From the NCBI GenBank assembly GCA_015066065.1, contig SVPB01000007.1:1-45818 (forward strand): 45,818 bases of DNA, written 5' to 3'. The translations under genes and the position numbers were made by a program. The first letter of the stretch is position 1, and each line of letters begins with the position of its first letter. Below are positions 32,066-40,396 of this stretch, piece after piece. This DNA is from Oscillospiraceae bacterium (GTDB lineage Bacteria; Bacillota; Clostridia; Oscillospirales; Acutalibacteraceae). The notes beneath the pieces are model-generated. The model was not told where the DNA came from, made no database searches, and saw nothing but the letters and a program-made list of their open reading frames with translations.

Positions 32066-34996
32066 ATGAGAATGGAAGATCTGCGTAATCCGCCCAAGCA
32101 ATACCGCCCCTCCCCCTTCTGGTCCTGGAACGAGCGACTGGATACCGAGGAGACCCGTCGCCAGGTGCGGCAGATGGATGAAGCCGGCATGGGTGGCTAC
32201 TTTATGCATGCCCGGGGCGGTCTGCAGACGCCGTACATGCAGGAAGAATGGTTCCAAAACGTGCATGCCGCCGTGGAAGAAGGCTCCCGTCGGGGCATGT
32301 GGGCTTGGGGTTACGATGAAAACGGCTGGCCTAGTGGCTTTGGCAGCGGTATGGTCAACGGTATGGGGGTGCGATACCAACAGAAGTACCTGCGTCACGC
32401 CGTCACCGACACGCCGCAGAAGACCGAACGCACCATCGCTAACGTAGAGGTGGATGGCGTCAATCATCACTTCTACTACGACGTCAACCCCTTCTACGTA
32501 GACACGCTGGACAAAGCAGTTACCGAGGCTTTTTTGCGCACCACTCATCAGGTGTACAAGGATACCATGGGGGAAGAATTTACCCAGATGAAAGGCTTTT
32601 TCACCGATGAGCCGCAGGTGTCCCGGGACGGACTTCCTTGGTCATTCATCCTGGAGGATGCGTTCCGCTGCACCTACGGCGAGGACCTCCTCCCTCTGCT
32701 GCCCGGGCTGTTTATCGACACACCGGATCATCGACGGGTGCGGTATCAATACTGGAAACTGGTACGGGATCTGTTTGCCGATCACTTTATAAAGCCCATC
32801 TACGACTGGTGCCGGGAAAACGGCTCCAAGCTCACCGGTCATATGGTGCTGGAAGAAAACTATTACGATCACGTGCTTTCCAACGGCTGTTGTATGCCCC
32901 ATTACGAGTTCATGGACATCCCCGGCATGGATCATCTGGGACGGAGCCTGGCCTCTATCCAGAACGAGATGCAGTTGTGTTCGGTGGCCGAGCAACTGGG
33001 CAAAAAGCAGATCCTCAGCGAGACCTTCGCTCTATCCGGGTGGAACGTCAGCTTTGAAGATCTGCGGCAGATCTACGAGCATCAGATGGTACACGGGGTC
33101 AACTACCTGTGTCAGCATCTGGAGGGCTATTCCCTGCGAGGAATCCGCAAACGGGATTACCCGGCTTCTCTGTTTAAGCATCAGCCTTGGTGGCCACACT
33201 ACCGGTTGTTCAACGACATGGTCAGCCGCATCGGCATGCTCATCGCCGAGGGCGAAAATCGGCCGCAGGTATTGGTGCTGCACACGGTGGAGACAGCCTG
33301 GATCCGGCTGCTGGAAAACGACCGGTCGGTGGACGGTATTGCCCATCAGATGGTGGAGACCATGAACGCCCTGGAGCACGCCCAGATTCCTTACCATCTG
33401 GGTGACGGGCGCATCCTAGAGCGTCACGGACGGGTGGAAAACGGCCAAGTCAAGGTGGGCTGCCAAAGCTACTCGGTGGTCATCGTACCGCCGGCCGCCT
33501 GCTTTGGCGAACATACCCGGCGACTGCTGGAAGCATTTAAAGACCAGGGCGGCACCTTGATCTTCACCGAGGAAGCCCCCCGGTATACCGATGGTGTCGA
33601 GGATGACCGCTGGGAAGCCTTGATCGGCGGCTGTCCGGTGGTGGAGCACACCGCCGTAGACAAGGCAGTGCCGGATACGGTACGTCCCATCGCCCTTTCC
33701 TACGACGCCGACCCCCACGCCGAACCCATTCTGTGCGCTATCCGGCGGTTTGACGACAACGGCATGACCATGTATTATCTGGTCAACCAAGGAAATGCGC
33801 ACCACGTCACCGCCACGGTTAAGGGAGGCAGCGCCACCCTCTTTGACCCGTTCACCGGTGAGCAGGAACCGGTGGCGTATCGGACGGAAAACGGTCGTTT
33901 GACCGCCACCCTCTCTCTGGCATGCAAGGGCAGCGCTGTTTTGTTTGTATACGACCGGGAAGAGGCCGGTCGGGGTGTCCCTGCCGCCACAATGACCGGC
34001 CAATCCATCAGCCCCAAGCTCATCGGCGCATGGGAGATCGTCCGGCAGGATGACAACGCCTTGACGCTGGACTATTGCGACGTCACCTTTGATGGCGAAT
34101 GTGCCGGCACTAACGTGCCCATCAGCGACGTGCAGGAAATGGCCTGTGCTTACGGACGACCGGTGGACACCACCCTTACCTTCCGCTTTACCGTCGCTGA
34201 AAAAGCCTTTACCCGGTGCGCCTTGGTGGTGGAGACACCGGACATCTTTGCCATCACCCTTAACGGACAGCCGATCTCCAACATAGATGACGGTTATTAC
34301 TTTGACCGGGCTTTCCGCACCATTGATATCTTTCCCTACGTACAGGAGGGTGTCAATGAACTGACCCTTTCCTGCCGCTTTGTCCAGTCGGCCGAGACCT
34401 ATGCTGCCTTGGAGCGTTCTCTGCACTTTGAGTCGGAGAAAAACAAGCTCAGCTATGACATGGAACTGGAAGCGGTGTATATCAAGGGTGACTTTGGCGT
34501 GACCAGCGACAAGCCCTTTGAGGAGCTTCCCCGCCGGGGCCTGCGCACCGAGGGGCGGTTTACGGTAGGCAGGGCTCCCACGACCGTCACCGATGGGGCT
34601 TTGGCACCGCAGGGATACCCCTTCTTTGCCGGCACCATGACCTTCCGCAAGACCATCCGTCTCACCGCTGAGGAGGCCGCCCGGGCGACCGTTACCTTTG
34701 ATCGGCTCCCCTCTACTGTTACCGCCGTGCGCATCAACGGGCAGGAGGCCGGGCAGGTGCTGTGGCAGCCCTACGAGGTGAATGTCGCTCCCCTTTGCCG
34801 GGAAGGGGAAAACACGGTGGAGATCACCGTCACCGGTAATCTGCGTAATCTGCTTGGCCCCTTCCATCTGGCGGAAGGCGAGTCCTTTGCGGTATGCCCC
34901 CACAGCTTTTTCCATCACTCCCCCGTATGGCTGCATGGCGACAACCGTGCCTGGGTGGACAGCTACTGCTTTGTGGAATATGGCCTGTTTTTCTGA
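32066..34996 (+). CDS. GH106-like glycoside hydrolase (alpha-L-rhamnosidase-like)
   Basis: This large cytoplasmic protein of 976 residues has no signal peptide. The N-terminal half looks like the TIM barrel of the family usually labelled GH106/alpha-L-rhamnosidase: PSPFWSWNERLDTEETRRQVRQMDEAGMGGYFMHARGGLQTPYMQEEW and WGYDENGWPSGFGSG. Acidic candidates for catalysis are E182 in FFTDEPQ and E319 in LSETFALSGWN. The C-terminal third (GYPFFAGTMTFRKTIRL, VRINGQEAGQVLWQPYEVNV) is a GH2-type galactose-binding beta-sandwich. ATG follows AGGAGG. It lies downstream of the AraC-type regulator. Substrate specificity is inferred from family resemblance only, and GH2-like assignment is the alternative. Confidence 0.72.
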   Translation: MRMEDLRNPPKQYRPSPFWSWNERLDTEETRRQVRQMDEAGMGGYFMHARGGLQTPYMQEEWFQNVHAAVEEGSRRGMWAWGYDENGWPSGFGSGMVNGMGVRYQQKYLRHAVTDTPQKTERTIANVEVDGVNHHFYYDVNPFYVDTLDKAVTEAFLRTTHQVYKDTMGEEFTQMKGFFTDEPQVSRDGLPWSFILEDAFRCTYGEDLLPLLPGLFIDTPDHRRVRYQYWKLVRDLFADHFIKPIYDWCRENGSKLTGHMVLEENYYDHVLSNGCCMPHYEFMDIPGMDHLGRSLASIQNEMQLCSVAEQLGKKQILSETFALSGWNVSFEDLRQIYEHQMVHGVNYLCQHLEGYSLRGIRKRDYPASLFKHQPWWPHYRLFNDMVSRIGMLIAEGENRPQVLVLHTVETAWIRLLENDRSVDGIAHQMVETMNALEHAQIPYHLGDGRILERHGRVENGQVKVGCQSYSVVIVPPAACFGEHTRRLLEAFKDQGGTLIFTEEAPRYTDGVEDDRWEALIGGCPVVEHTAVDKAVPDTVRPIALSYDADPHAEPILCAIRRFDDNGMTMYYLVNQGNAHHVTATVKGGSATLFDPFTGEQEPVAYRTENGRLTATLSLACKGSAVLFVYDREEAGRGVPAATMTGQSISPKLIGAWEIVRQDDNALTLDYCDVTFDGECAGTNVPISDVQEMACAYGRPVDTTLTFRFTVAEKAFTRCALVVETPDIFAITLNGQPISNIDDGYYFDRAFRTIDIFPYVQEGVNELTLSCRFVQSAETYAALERSLHFESEKNKLSYDMELEAVYIKGDFGVTSDKPFEELPRRGLRTEGRFTVGRAPTTVTDGALAPQGYPFFAGTMTFRKTIRLTAEEAARATVTFDRLPSTVTAVRINGQEAGQVLWQPYEVNVAPLCREGENTVEITVTGNLRNLLGPFHLAEGESFAVCPHSFFHHSPVWLHGDNRAWVDSYCFVEYGLFF

Positions 34997-35000
34997 CCCC

Positions 35001-35029
35001 TTGCAATTCTCGGATAAAGATGATAAAAT
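35001..35029 (+). promoter_or_regulatory. Promoter of the GT2 gene
   Basis: TTGCAA (35001-35006), a 17-nt spacer and TAAAAT (35024-35029) stand 34 nt before the ATG at 35064, just after the stop of the GH106-like gene. Confidence 0.7.
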
Positions 35030-35063
35030 AGCTTTGTTATACCACGTTTAAGGGAGAAGTGCT

Positions 35064-36008
35064 ATGAAGCTATCACTGGTCATCCCCTGCTACAACGAAG
35101 AAGCCAACATCCAACCGATGTATGACCTCTGCTGTGATGTTCTGTCGGAGGCGATTCCTTCCTTTGAGATGATCTTTGTCAACGATGGGAGCACCGACGG
35201 CACCTGGACTGCACTCAAGGCGCTGTACGAGCAGGATCGCCGCCGGGTGCGGTTGGTGGATCTATCCCGTAACTTCGGCAAAGAGGCCGCCATGTACGCC
35301 GGTCTTCAGCGAGCCACCGGCGACTACGTCACCATCATCGACGGCGACCGGCAGCAGCATCCATCGGTGGTACTGCAGATGGTCCGCTTTCTGGAGGCTA
35401 ATCCAGACTATGACTGCGTTGCGGCCTATCAGGACAACCGCAAGGAAGGAGCCTTTACACGGCTGTGTAAAAAGGGGTTCTATAAGCTCATCAATGCCGC
35501 CTGCGAAACCACCTTCCGGGCGGATGCCAGCGACTTCCGCACCTTTCGTCAGGGGATGGTGCAGTCCATCCTGTCCATGAAGGAGTACCACCGCTTCTCC
35601 AAAGGGTTATTCTCCTATGTGGGATATCAGGTGCATTACCTCCCCTACACCGTGCAGGAGCGAGTAGCCGGTAAGACCTCCTGGTCCTTCCGCAAGCTCT
35701 GCAAGTATGCGCTGGAGGGTATCGCTTCTTTCACCACCTTTCCCCTTAAGATCGCCACGGTGGTGGGCAGCATCATGTCCCTGCTGTCCTTGCTGTATAT
35801 GATAGTGGTGGTCATCCAGAAACTCTTCTTCGGCATCGCCATCTCCGGTTATGCCACCATCGTGGTGCTCATCCTGCTCATTGGTGGCCTGCAGATGATC
35901 ATGCTGGGCATCATTGGCTCTTATGTGGCACGTATCTACATCCAAGGCAAGCATCGACCGGTATACATCGCCCGGGAATATCTGTCCGGCGATCCGGAAG
36001 AGGAATGA
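35064..36008 (+). CDS. GT2 family membrane glycosyltransferase (GtrB/DPM1-like)
   Basis: The 314-residue protein transfers a sugar from a nucleotide donor to a polyprenyl phosphate at the inner membrane face, by analogy with GtrB/DPM1. It starts MKLSLVIPCYNEEANIQPMYDLC and has FVNDGSTDGTW and LVDLSRNFGKEAAMYAGL. The metal-binding motif is IDGDRQQHP, where DADLQDPP is usual. Two C-terminal helices (IATVVGSIMSLLSLLYMIVVVIQ and YATIVVLILLIGGLQMIMLGIIGSYVARIY) anchor it. ATG follows GGGAGAA. It has its own promoter. The acceptor and sugar are unknown. Confidence 0.88.
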   Translation: MKLSLVIPCYNEEANIQPMYDLCCDVLSEAIPSFEMIFVNDGSTDGTWTALKALYEQDRRRVRLVDLSRNFGKEAAMYAGLQRATGDYVTIIDGDRQQHPSVVLQMVRFLEANPDYDCVAAYQDNRKEGAFTRLCKKGFYKLINAACETTFRADASDFRTFRQGMVQSILSMKEYHRFSKGLFSYVGYQVHYLPYTVQERVAGKTSWSFRKLCKYALEGIASFTTFPLKIATVVGSIMSLLSLLYMIVVVIQKLFFGIAISGYATIVVLILLIGGLQMIMLGIIGSYVARIYIQGKHRPVYIAREYLSGDPEEE

Positions 36009-36018
36009 CAACTACCAA

Positions 36019-36057
36019 AGAAGGGCTGTGAAGCATAATTGCTTCACAGCCCTTCTC
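36019..36057. terminator. Bidirectional terminator between GT2 and lipoprotein genes
   Basis: AAGGGCTGTGAAGCA-TAAT-TGCTTCACAGCCCTT is a perfect 15-bp stem between convergent genes. U tracts are weak on both sides (CTCTAAT and CTTTGG), but the position and stability support terminator function. Confidence 0.8.
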
Positions 36058-36065
36058 TAATGTGC

Positions 36066-36587
36066 TTATATAGATCCGTGTTCGCTGATATAATCATCAT
36101 AGGCTTGATAGAACAGACCCAGGTACATCTCCGTCATATCGGCATCAAAGCCCCCAACGGTATCGTCCACGCCCTCGTCCATATAGCCACCGCACGCCGT
36201 TACCTGCCTGGTGGTCTGGTCAAATGTCATGTACAGCAGAAAACGTGATTCATACACCGCTGATTGGTTGATGCCCTCGTGAGGCTCCTTGATGTCCAGA
36301 AAGCCGGCGACCGTGAAAGGAACCGCCCCTTCCTTAACAATGCTGCCACTGGGCGCCTGTGGTCCATCCCACCCGGGATTAAACTCCATCGTGCAGGGAA
36401 AGCCTTTATCCTCCTGCACCGAGTAAAAGCCGTATTCCACGGCGGTGCCAAAGGGAACGTCGGTGCGATCTCGCCAGATACCGGTGCGGTAATCCGGCGG
36501 CGGCTGAGAGACAGGCTCCTCGTCACTGCAACCGGAAAACAGCACCAGCAGTATCAGTAAAAGGGGAAGAAACCGCATCAATTTCAT
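36066..36587 (-). CDS. Small lipoprotein of unknown function
   Basis: This 173-residue exported lipoprotein has the signal peptide MKLMRFLPLLLILLVLFSGC with the lipobox Cys at position 20. The mature part has YRTGIWRDRTDVPFGTAVEYGFYSVQEDKGFPCTMEFNPGWDG and a C-terminal acidic repeat-like end (FDADMTEMYLGLFYQAYDDYI). I do not recognise a family. The ATG at 36587 has AAAGGATG upstream and gives a clean signal peptide, unlike the ORF-track start at 36638. It is monocistronic, with a promoter that overlaps that of the next divergent gene. Confidence 0.8.
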   Translation of the reverse strand: MKLMRFLPLLLILLVLFSGCSDEEPVSQPPPDYRTGIWRDRTDVPFGTAVEYGFYSVQEDKGFPCTMEFNPGWDGPQAPSGSIVKEGAVPFTVAGFLDIKEPHEGINQSAVYESRFLLYMTFDQTTRQVTACGGYMDEGVDDTVGGFDADMTEMYLGLFYQAYDDYISEHGSI

Positions 36588-36609
36588 TGTATTCACATCC
36601 TTTGTTGAC

Positions 36610-36638
36610 AGTATACCACGCGGCAGGTGGTTTGACAA
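36610..36638 (-). promoter_or_regulatory. Promoter of the small lipoprotein gene
   Basis: On the minus strand TTGTCA (36633-36638), a 17-nt spacer and TATACT (36610-36615). Its -35 overlaps the -35 of the divergent promoter by five bases. Confidence 0.75.
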
Positions 36639-36660
36639 GACCCAACATTTGTGCTATACT
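36632..36660 (+). promoter_or_regulatory. Promoter of the 57-residue Cys-protein gene
   Basis: TTGACA (36632-36637), a 17-nt spacer and TATACT (36655-36660). It stands 22 nt before the ATG and shares its -35 bases with the opposite promoter, so the two should compete for polymerase. Confidence 0.8.
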
Positions 36661-36682
36661 GCCCAAGAAATGAGGTGACAGC

Positions 36683-36856
36683 ATGATCAACTGTGAAGAA
36701 TGCGAAAACTATGATTTTGACGAGGAAAGTGAAAGCTATACGTGTCTTATGGATTTAGACATGGACGATTTTGAGCACTATGTACTCAGCCGAGACGCTC
36801 GCTGTCCCTATTTTCGGATCCGGGATGACTACCGGATCGTCCGCAAACAGAACTAA
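36683..36856 (+). CDS. DUF6472-type small cysteine protein (57 aa)
   Basis: This small gene is absent from the ORF track. It encodes MINCEECENYDFDEESES, a middle YTCLMDLDMDDFEHYV, then RDARCPYFRIRDDYRIVRKQN. The four Cys (CEEC, a middle Cys and CPYF) and the many acidic residues suggest a small metal-binding protein. The pattern matches the clostridial DUF6472 family as I remember it. The AGGTGA site 6 nt before the ATG, the consensus promoter and the terminator right after the stop make it a real single-gene unit. Function unknown. Confidence 0.82.
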   Translation: MINCEECENYDFDEESESYTCLMDLDMDDFEHYVLSRDARCPYFRIRDDYRIVRKQN

Positions 36857-36858
36857 GC

Positions 36859-36896
36859 AGAGCCGTCGCTCCATAGAGCGACGGCTCTGTTGTTTT
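36859..36896 (+). terminator. Terminator of the 57-residue protein gene
   Basis: AGAGCCGTCGCTC-CATA-GAGCGACGGCTCT is a perfect 13-bp stem followed by GTTGTTTT, 2 nt after the stop. The stop of the convergent GH78-like gene lies in its T tract. Confidence 0.9.
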
Positions 36897-38541
36897 AGCG
36901 CACGGTCACCACGATGCCCTCCGGTGCGGTATACACGGTGTGCAGGCCGTCCGGTGTCTGTTCACAGCGCACCCACACCTCGCCTCCTTGGGGCAACGGA
37001 TACCGCCCCTCCGCATAGGTCAGATCGCCCAGATCGGGGCTCAGAGTAATATGAGAGCCACCGGGACTGTCAAAGTGGATGCCCAGTACGTTTTCCATCA
37101 AAAACGGTACCGGCCCGGAGGACCAGCCGTGGCACAGGCTATGCCGGTATTGGCGATAGCAATGGTCGCCAAAATCGCCGTGGATATCTTTTTCTCCCTC
37201 CCGGGGAAGCCGATCCAGCGGCGCACTGCCGTCCAACCATTCGATATGAAAATCCTCCCAGAAGGTGGTCGCTCCCCTGTCGAGCATACCGCCATAATAG
37301 GTACGCATGTTCTGTAGGGCTGTGGTCATATCCAGCGCCTTGGCGGTGGCGGTGAGCAGGTAATAGCTCATGAAGGTAGAATAGCCGCTGACCCCACCGG
37401 ACAGCTTAGCGCCTGCTTGCTCCTTGGAGATCATGCCGGCCAGATACGCCATAGCGACCGCCGGCTTATAGGTGGCATCGGTGGGCAGATATCCTCGCAG
37501 GGTCCTCACCGCAGTCGCTACTCGTTGCTGTCGCTCCGGTTCCTCCCACAAAGGCAGAAGCTCTTGCACCCCCTCCAACGCCTGCACCGCCAGCGCCTGC
37601 ACCCCGGTCATCGCATCCGGAGCTCCGCGACTGGGCCAATCCAGAAAGAAATCGCCCAGGTTCATCAATCCTTGCTCATCGATGTGATTCAGCAGAATAT
37701 CGGTTAAGTCCAGAATATACGCCTTGTGGGTGTCGGGAAATTGCCGGTCGCCGGTATACCGATACCAATCCGCCAGAATATACAGCCACCAAAGGGAATA
37801 GGTGGGCATGGTATTCATCCATCCGGGCAAGGGGGTGGCCTCTTTTAGCGCCGTTAAGCTGTCCTCCAGTATCTCCTGACGGCCAAATACCGACCGGATG
37901 GTCAGCATCTCCGGGTGAGAATCCCCGATCCAGATAAGACGATCGCGCTTGATCCCATCCCACAGATGGGTCTGCATGCACAGATGGCAGGTATAGGCAG
38001 CGGTGTCAAAGATCTCGTTAACACGTGGATCGTTGCACCGGAAGGAGCCTCGGTACGGCAGATCACGCCGCACAAACACCGCCGTTGTGGCCTTGAACGC
38101 AACGTATGCCTCCTCGCCCAGCAGTTCCAGATAGACGAAGCGGAACCCGGTCTGCCCCCATTCCTGATCGCTAAGCCACGGCATGGCCACCTCAAAGTCA
38201 CGCACGTCGTGGTCGTTGGTAGCGCCACGTTCTCCTACGGGGGTCAGCGCCTCCCCCACCGACTCTCCAAACCGGATACGCACCCGGGCACGAGGCGACA
38301 CCTCCGGGCAAAGCAAACGGATACCGCCGTGTAATTCCCGGCCGAAATCCAGCAGAATACCGGCGTTTTCGTGGCTCTCGCGGTTATCCAGCCATGCCAG
38401 ACACTGCTCATTAAAATGAAGCATCATGGGCCGTTCCTGCAACAGGTTTTCTGCTCCCTCCACCTTTCCGCTGGTCAACACCACCCGGCTGGGCAGAACA
38501 AAGGAACGTTTCCTATCGTCATCTCCAATGAAGCGCATCAT
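36895..38541 (-). CDS. GH78-like alpha-L-rhamnosidase-family protein
   Basis: This is a 548-residue cytoplasmic protein without signal peptide. The N-terminal part is a beta domain (ILLDFGRELHGGIRL, RVRIRFGES). From about residue 165 comes an (alpha/alpha)6-barrel like that of GH78: FRCNDPRVNEIFDTAAYTCHLCMQTHLWDGIKRDRLIWIGDSHPEM. LCHGWSSGPVPFLMENVLGI precedes the C-terminal beta domain. Typical GH78 enzymes have D-x3-RDER-x3-GD, with the Glu as general acid. Here the block reads DGIKRDRLIWIGD, so that Glu appears deleted; E211 (SHPEM) may compensate. The ATG at 38541 follows AAGGGGG. Its neighbours (AraC, GH106-like) support a rhamnoside-degrading theme, which is inference. Confidence 0.78.
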   Translation of the reverse strand: MMRFIGDDDRKRSFVLPSRVVLTSGKVEGAENLLQERPMMLHFNEQCLAWLDNRESHENAGILLDFGRELHGGIRLLCPEVSPRARVRIRFGESVGEALTPVGERGATNDHDVRDFEVAMPWLSDQEWGQTGFRFVYLELLGEEAYVAFKATTAVFVRRDLPYRGSFRCNDPRVNEIFDTAAYTCHLCMQTHLWDGIKRDRLIWIGDSHPEMLTIRSVFGRQEILEDSLTALKEATPLPGWMNTMPTYSLWWLYILADWYRYTGDRQFPDTHKAYILDLTDILLNHIDEQGLMNLGDFFLDWPSRGAPDAMTGVQALAVQALEGVQELLPLWEEPERQQRVATAVRTLRGYLPTDATYKPAVAMAYLAGMISKEQAGAKLSGGVSGYSTFMSYYLLTATAKALDMTTALQNMRTYYGGMLDRGATTFWEDFHIEWLDGSAPLDRLPREGEKDIHGDFGDHCYRQYRHSLCHGWSSGPVPFLMENVLGIHFDSPGGSHITLSPDLGDLTYAEGRYPLPQGGEVWVRCEQTPDGLHTVYTAPEGIVVTVR

Positions 38542-38561
38542 TATTCCCCCTTCTCATCTTC

Positions 38562-38570
38562 ACTATAGCA
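38562..38570 (-). promoter_or_regulatory. Extended -10 promoter of the GH78-like gene
   Basis: On the minus strand TGCTATAGT is an extended -10 element about 20 nt upstream of the start. No good -35 exists at the expected spacing. Confidence 0.5.
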
Positions 38571-38658
38571 CAATCGGTCTCTTGGGAGCAAGGGGGTATC
38601 TTTATAAAAATGGGGGCGTTTTTTCGTTTTATCTTGCAAAACGGAAAAGGGTTTGTTA

Positions 38659-38667
38659 TGCTATACT
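38659..38667 (+). promoter_or_regulatory. Extended -10 promoter of the alkaline phosphatase gene
   Basis: TGCTATACT lies 16 nt before the ATG. It has the same extended -10 form as the divergent GH78-like promoter and no clear -35, which often marks activator-dependent promoters. Confidence 0.55.
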
Positions 38668-38683
38668 TATAGGGGGGATAAGG

Positions 38684-40237
38684 ATGAAACGATTGCTATC
38701 CTTACTGTTGTGTGTGGCCTGTCTGTTGTCCCTTTGCGGATGCGATACCGCCCGATACGAAGAAGCGGCAACAGCGGTAGCGCAAACCACGCTGACAGAG
38801 CAAGGCACCTATGGCGTGACGCCGGAGCTGCTGACCGCCTTGAAATGTGCCGACTATGCACCTGCCAAAAACGTCATCTTCATGATCGGGGACGGCATGG
38901 GCTTTGCGGCGGTGGAAGCCGCCGAGATGCGGTACCGCGACCAGCTATACCAGGGGAAGCTCAACATGCATTATCTGCCGCACAGCGGCCGTTCCATCAC
39001 CTATTCCGCCGACAATGCCGTCACCGACTCTGCGGCAGGCGGAACGGCGCTGGCCACTGGGTTTAAGACCTCCAACAGCACCGTTGGAATGAACGTTGAC
39101 GACACCGCGGCGTATCTGACCACCCTGGAGCTGGCCGCCCGGAAAGGGAAAAGCACCGGCGTGGTGGTGACCAAAAGTGTCACCGACGCTACCCCTGCCA
39201 CCTTTACCGCCCACGTGGGCAAGCGCACCGAACAAGGACGGATCGGGGCGCAGCAGGTGTTTGCCATGCAAAACGGCACCTTATCTCTGCTGTTGGGTGG
39301 TGGACTGGATTATTTTACCGAAGGAGGCGTAGTCACCAACCACGTCACCACCTTAGACGAAGCCAAGACGGCCAAGCTGCCGGTGCTGGGGCTGTTTAGT
39401 GGCGGCGCCATGAATACCGCTGACAGCACACAGCCCACTCTGGCACAGATGACACAGTTAGCGCTCGATCGGTTATCCTCCGACAAAGACGGCTTTTTCC
39501 TCATGGTGGAGGGGTCACAGATCGACACCTTTGCCCACAGCAACAAGCTGGAGGAATCCCTGCGTGAGGTATATGCCTTTGATTGCGCCGTGGGTGTCGC
39601 TATGCGCTACGTCGCTCTTCACCCCGATACCGTGCTTATCGTCACCGCCGACCACGAGACCGGTGGTCTAACCCTGCCGAGCCCCCTGACTCCGGACAGC
39701 TTTGAACAGATTCGCTATACCTCCGGCAGCCATACCGGGCAACCGGTCCCGGTGTTTGCCATCGGATATGGCACAGAAGCGTTGGCTACCACCCAGCAAA
39801 ATACCGACTTGGCTATTTTCACAGCCTCTGTGTTGGGCGAAACCTCCTTTGGGCAACGGGACACCGTTTACACGGTGTGTGAGGAATCCGCTGTCACCTT
39901 TACGGCGGATAACAACAGCGTCACCTGGAAGGCCGGCTCTTTACCCAAAGAGACCGTGCCCTGCGCCCTCTATCTGCAGGTCACCAACACGGGGAGTACC
40001 GCTATGAAGGCGCCCACGGTGCTGGTAGACGTGGGGGACTTTGGCGTGCTGCCGGATGTGCCGGCAGTCACTCTCCAGCCGGGACAGATAACCGAGCTTA
40101 TCTACGTCTTGTCTGCCGAGCACCGGCCGGATGCCGCCGCCGGAGGGGACGTGACCTTGATGCTGTTCCCTAAGGACGGCGAGGTATCCCTGCAAGTCCA
40201 CAAAGCACAGTATCTCTGCCGCCCGGAGGGGCGGTGA
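38684..40237 (+). CDS. Alkaline phosphatase lipoprotein
   Basis: This is a 517-residue secreted phosphomonoesterase. The signal peptide MKRLLSLLLCVACLLSLCGC ends in a lipobox with Cys20. The PhoA-type core has the metal ligand D70 in MIGDGMG and the nucleophile S116 in AVTDSAAGGTALATG. VVTKSVTDATPATFTAHV, FFLMVEGSQIDTFAHSN and IVTADHETGGL supply the remaining metal ligands. All expected active-site residues are present. About 110 C-terminal residues form an additional beta domain (KETVPCALYLQVTNTGSTAMKAPTVLVDVGDFG). ATG at 38684 follows AGGGGGG. It probably releases phosphate at the cell surface. No Pho box was confidently identified. Confidence 0.92.
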   Translation: MKRLLSLLLCVACLLSLCGCDTARYEEAATAVAQTTLTEQGTYGVTPELLTALKCADYAPAKNVIFMIGDGMGFAAVEAAEMRYRDQLYQGKLNMHYLPHSGRSITYSADNAVTDSAAGGTALATGFKTSNSTVGMNVDDTAAYLTTLELAARKGKSTGVVVTKSVTDATPATFTAHVGKRTEQGRIGAQQVFAMQNGTLSLLLGGGLDYFTEGGVVTNHVTTLDEAKTAKLPVLGLFSGGAMNTADSTQPTLAQMTQLALDRLSSDKDGFFLMVEGSQIDTFAHSNKLEESLREVYAFDCAVGVAMRYVALHPDTVLIVTADHETGGLTLPSPLTPDSFEQIRYTSGSHTGQPVPVFAIGYGTEALATTQQNTDLAIFTASVLGETSFGQRDTVYTVCEESAVTFTADNNSVTWKAGSLPKETVPCALYLQVTNTGSTAMKAPTVLVDVGDFGVLPDVPAVTLQPGQITELIYVLSAEHRPDAAAGGDVTLMLFPKDGEVSLQVHKAQYLCRPEGR

Positions 40238-40257
40238 TTCGCCAAACAGATGTTGTC

Positions 40258-40297
40258 GTAGGTGACAAGGCAAATGCCTTGTCACCTACATTCTTTT
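40258..40297 (+). terminator. Terminator of the alkaline phosphatase gene
   Basis: GTAGGTGACAAGGC-AAAT-GCCTTGTCACCTAC is a perfect 14-bp stem followed by ATTCTTTT, 20 nt after the stop. Confidence 0.9.
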
Positions 40298-40316
40298 AGG
40301 CGGCGCAAAAAGAGTG

Positions 40317-40346
40317 TTGTCAAGCAACCTTTGCTTATGTTATAAT
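40317..40346 (+). promoter_or_regulatory. Promoter of the DUF308-YihY genes
   Basis: TTGTCA (40317-40322), an 18-nt spacer and a perfect TATAAT (40341-40346) stand 50 nt before the ATG at 40397. Confidence 0.75.
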
Positions 40347-40396
40347 AGGGACAGATGGGGATCTCCCCATGACAAAAAAAGAAAAGAGGTACCATC

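Noticed and set aside
40238-40396. Additional small gene between the alkaline phosphatase and DUF308 genes
   Set aside because: The interval is filled by a strong terminator and a promoter, and no ORF with a ribosome site was seen.
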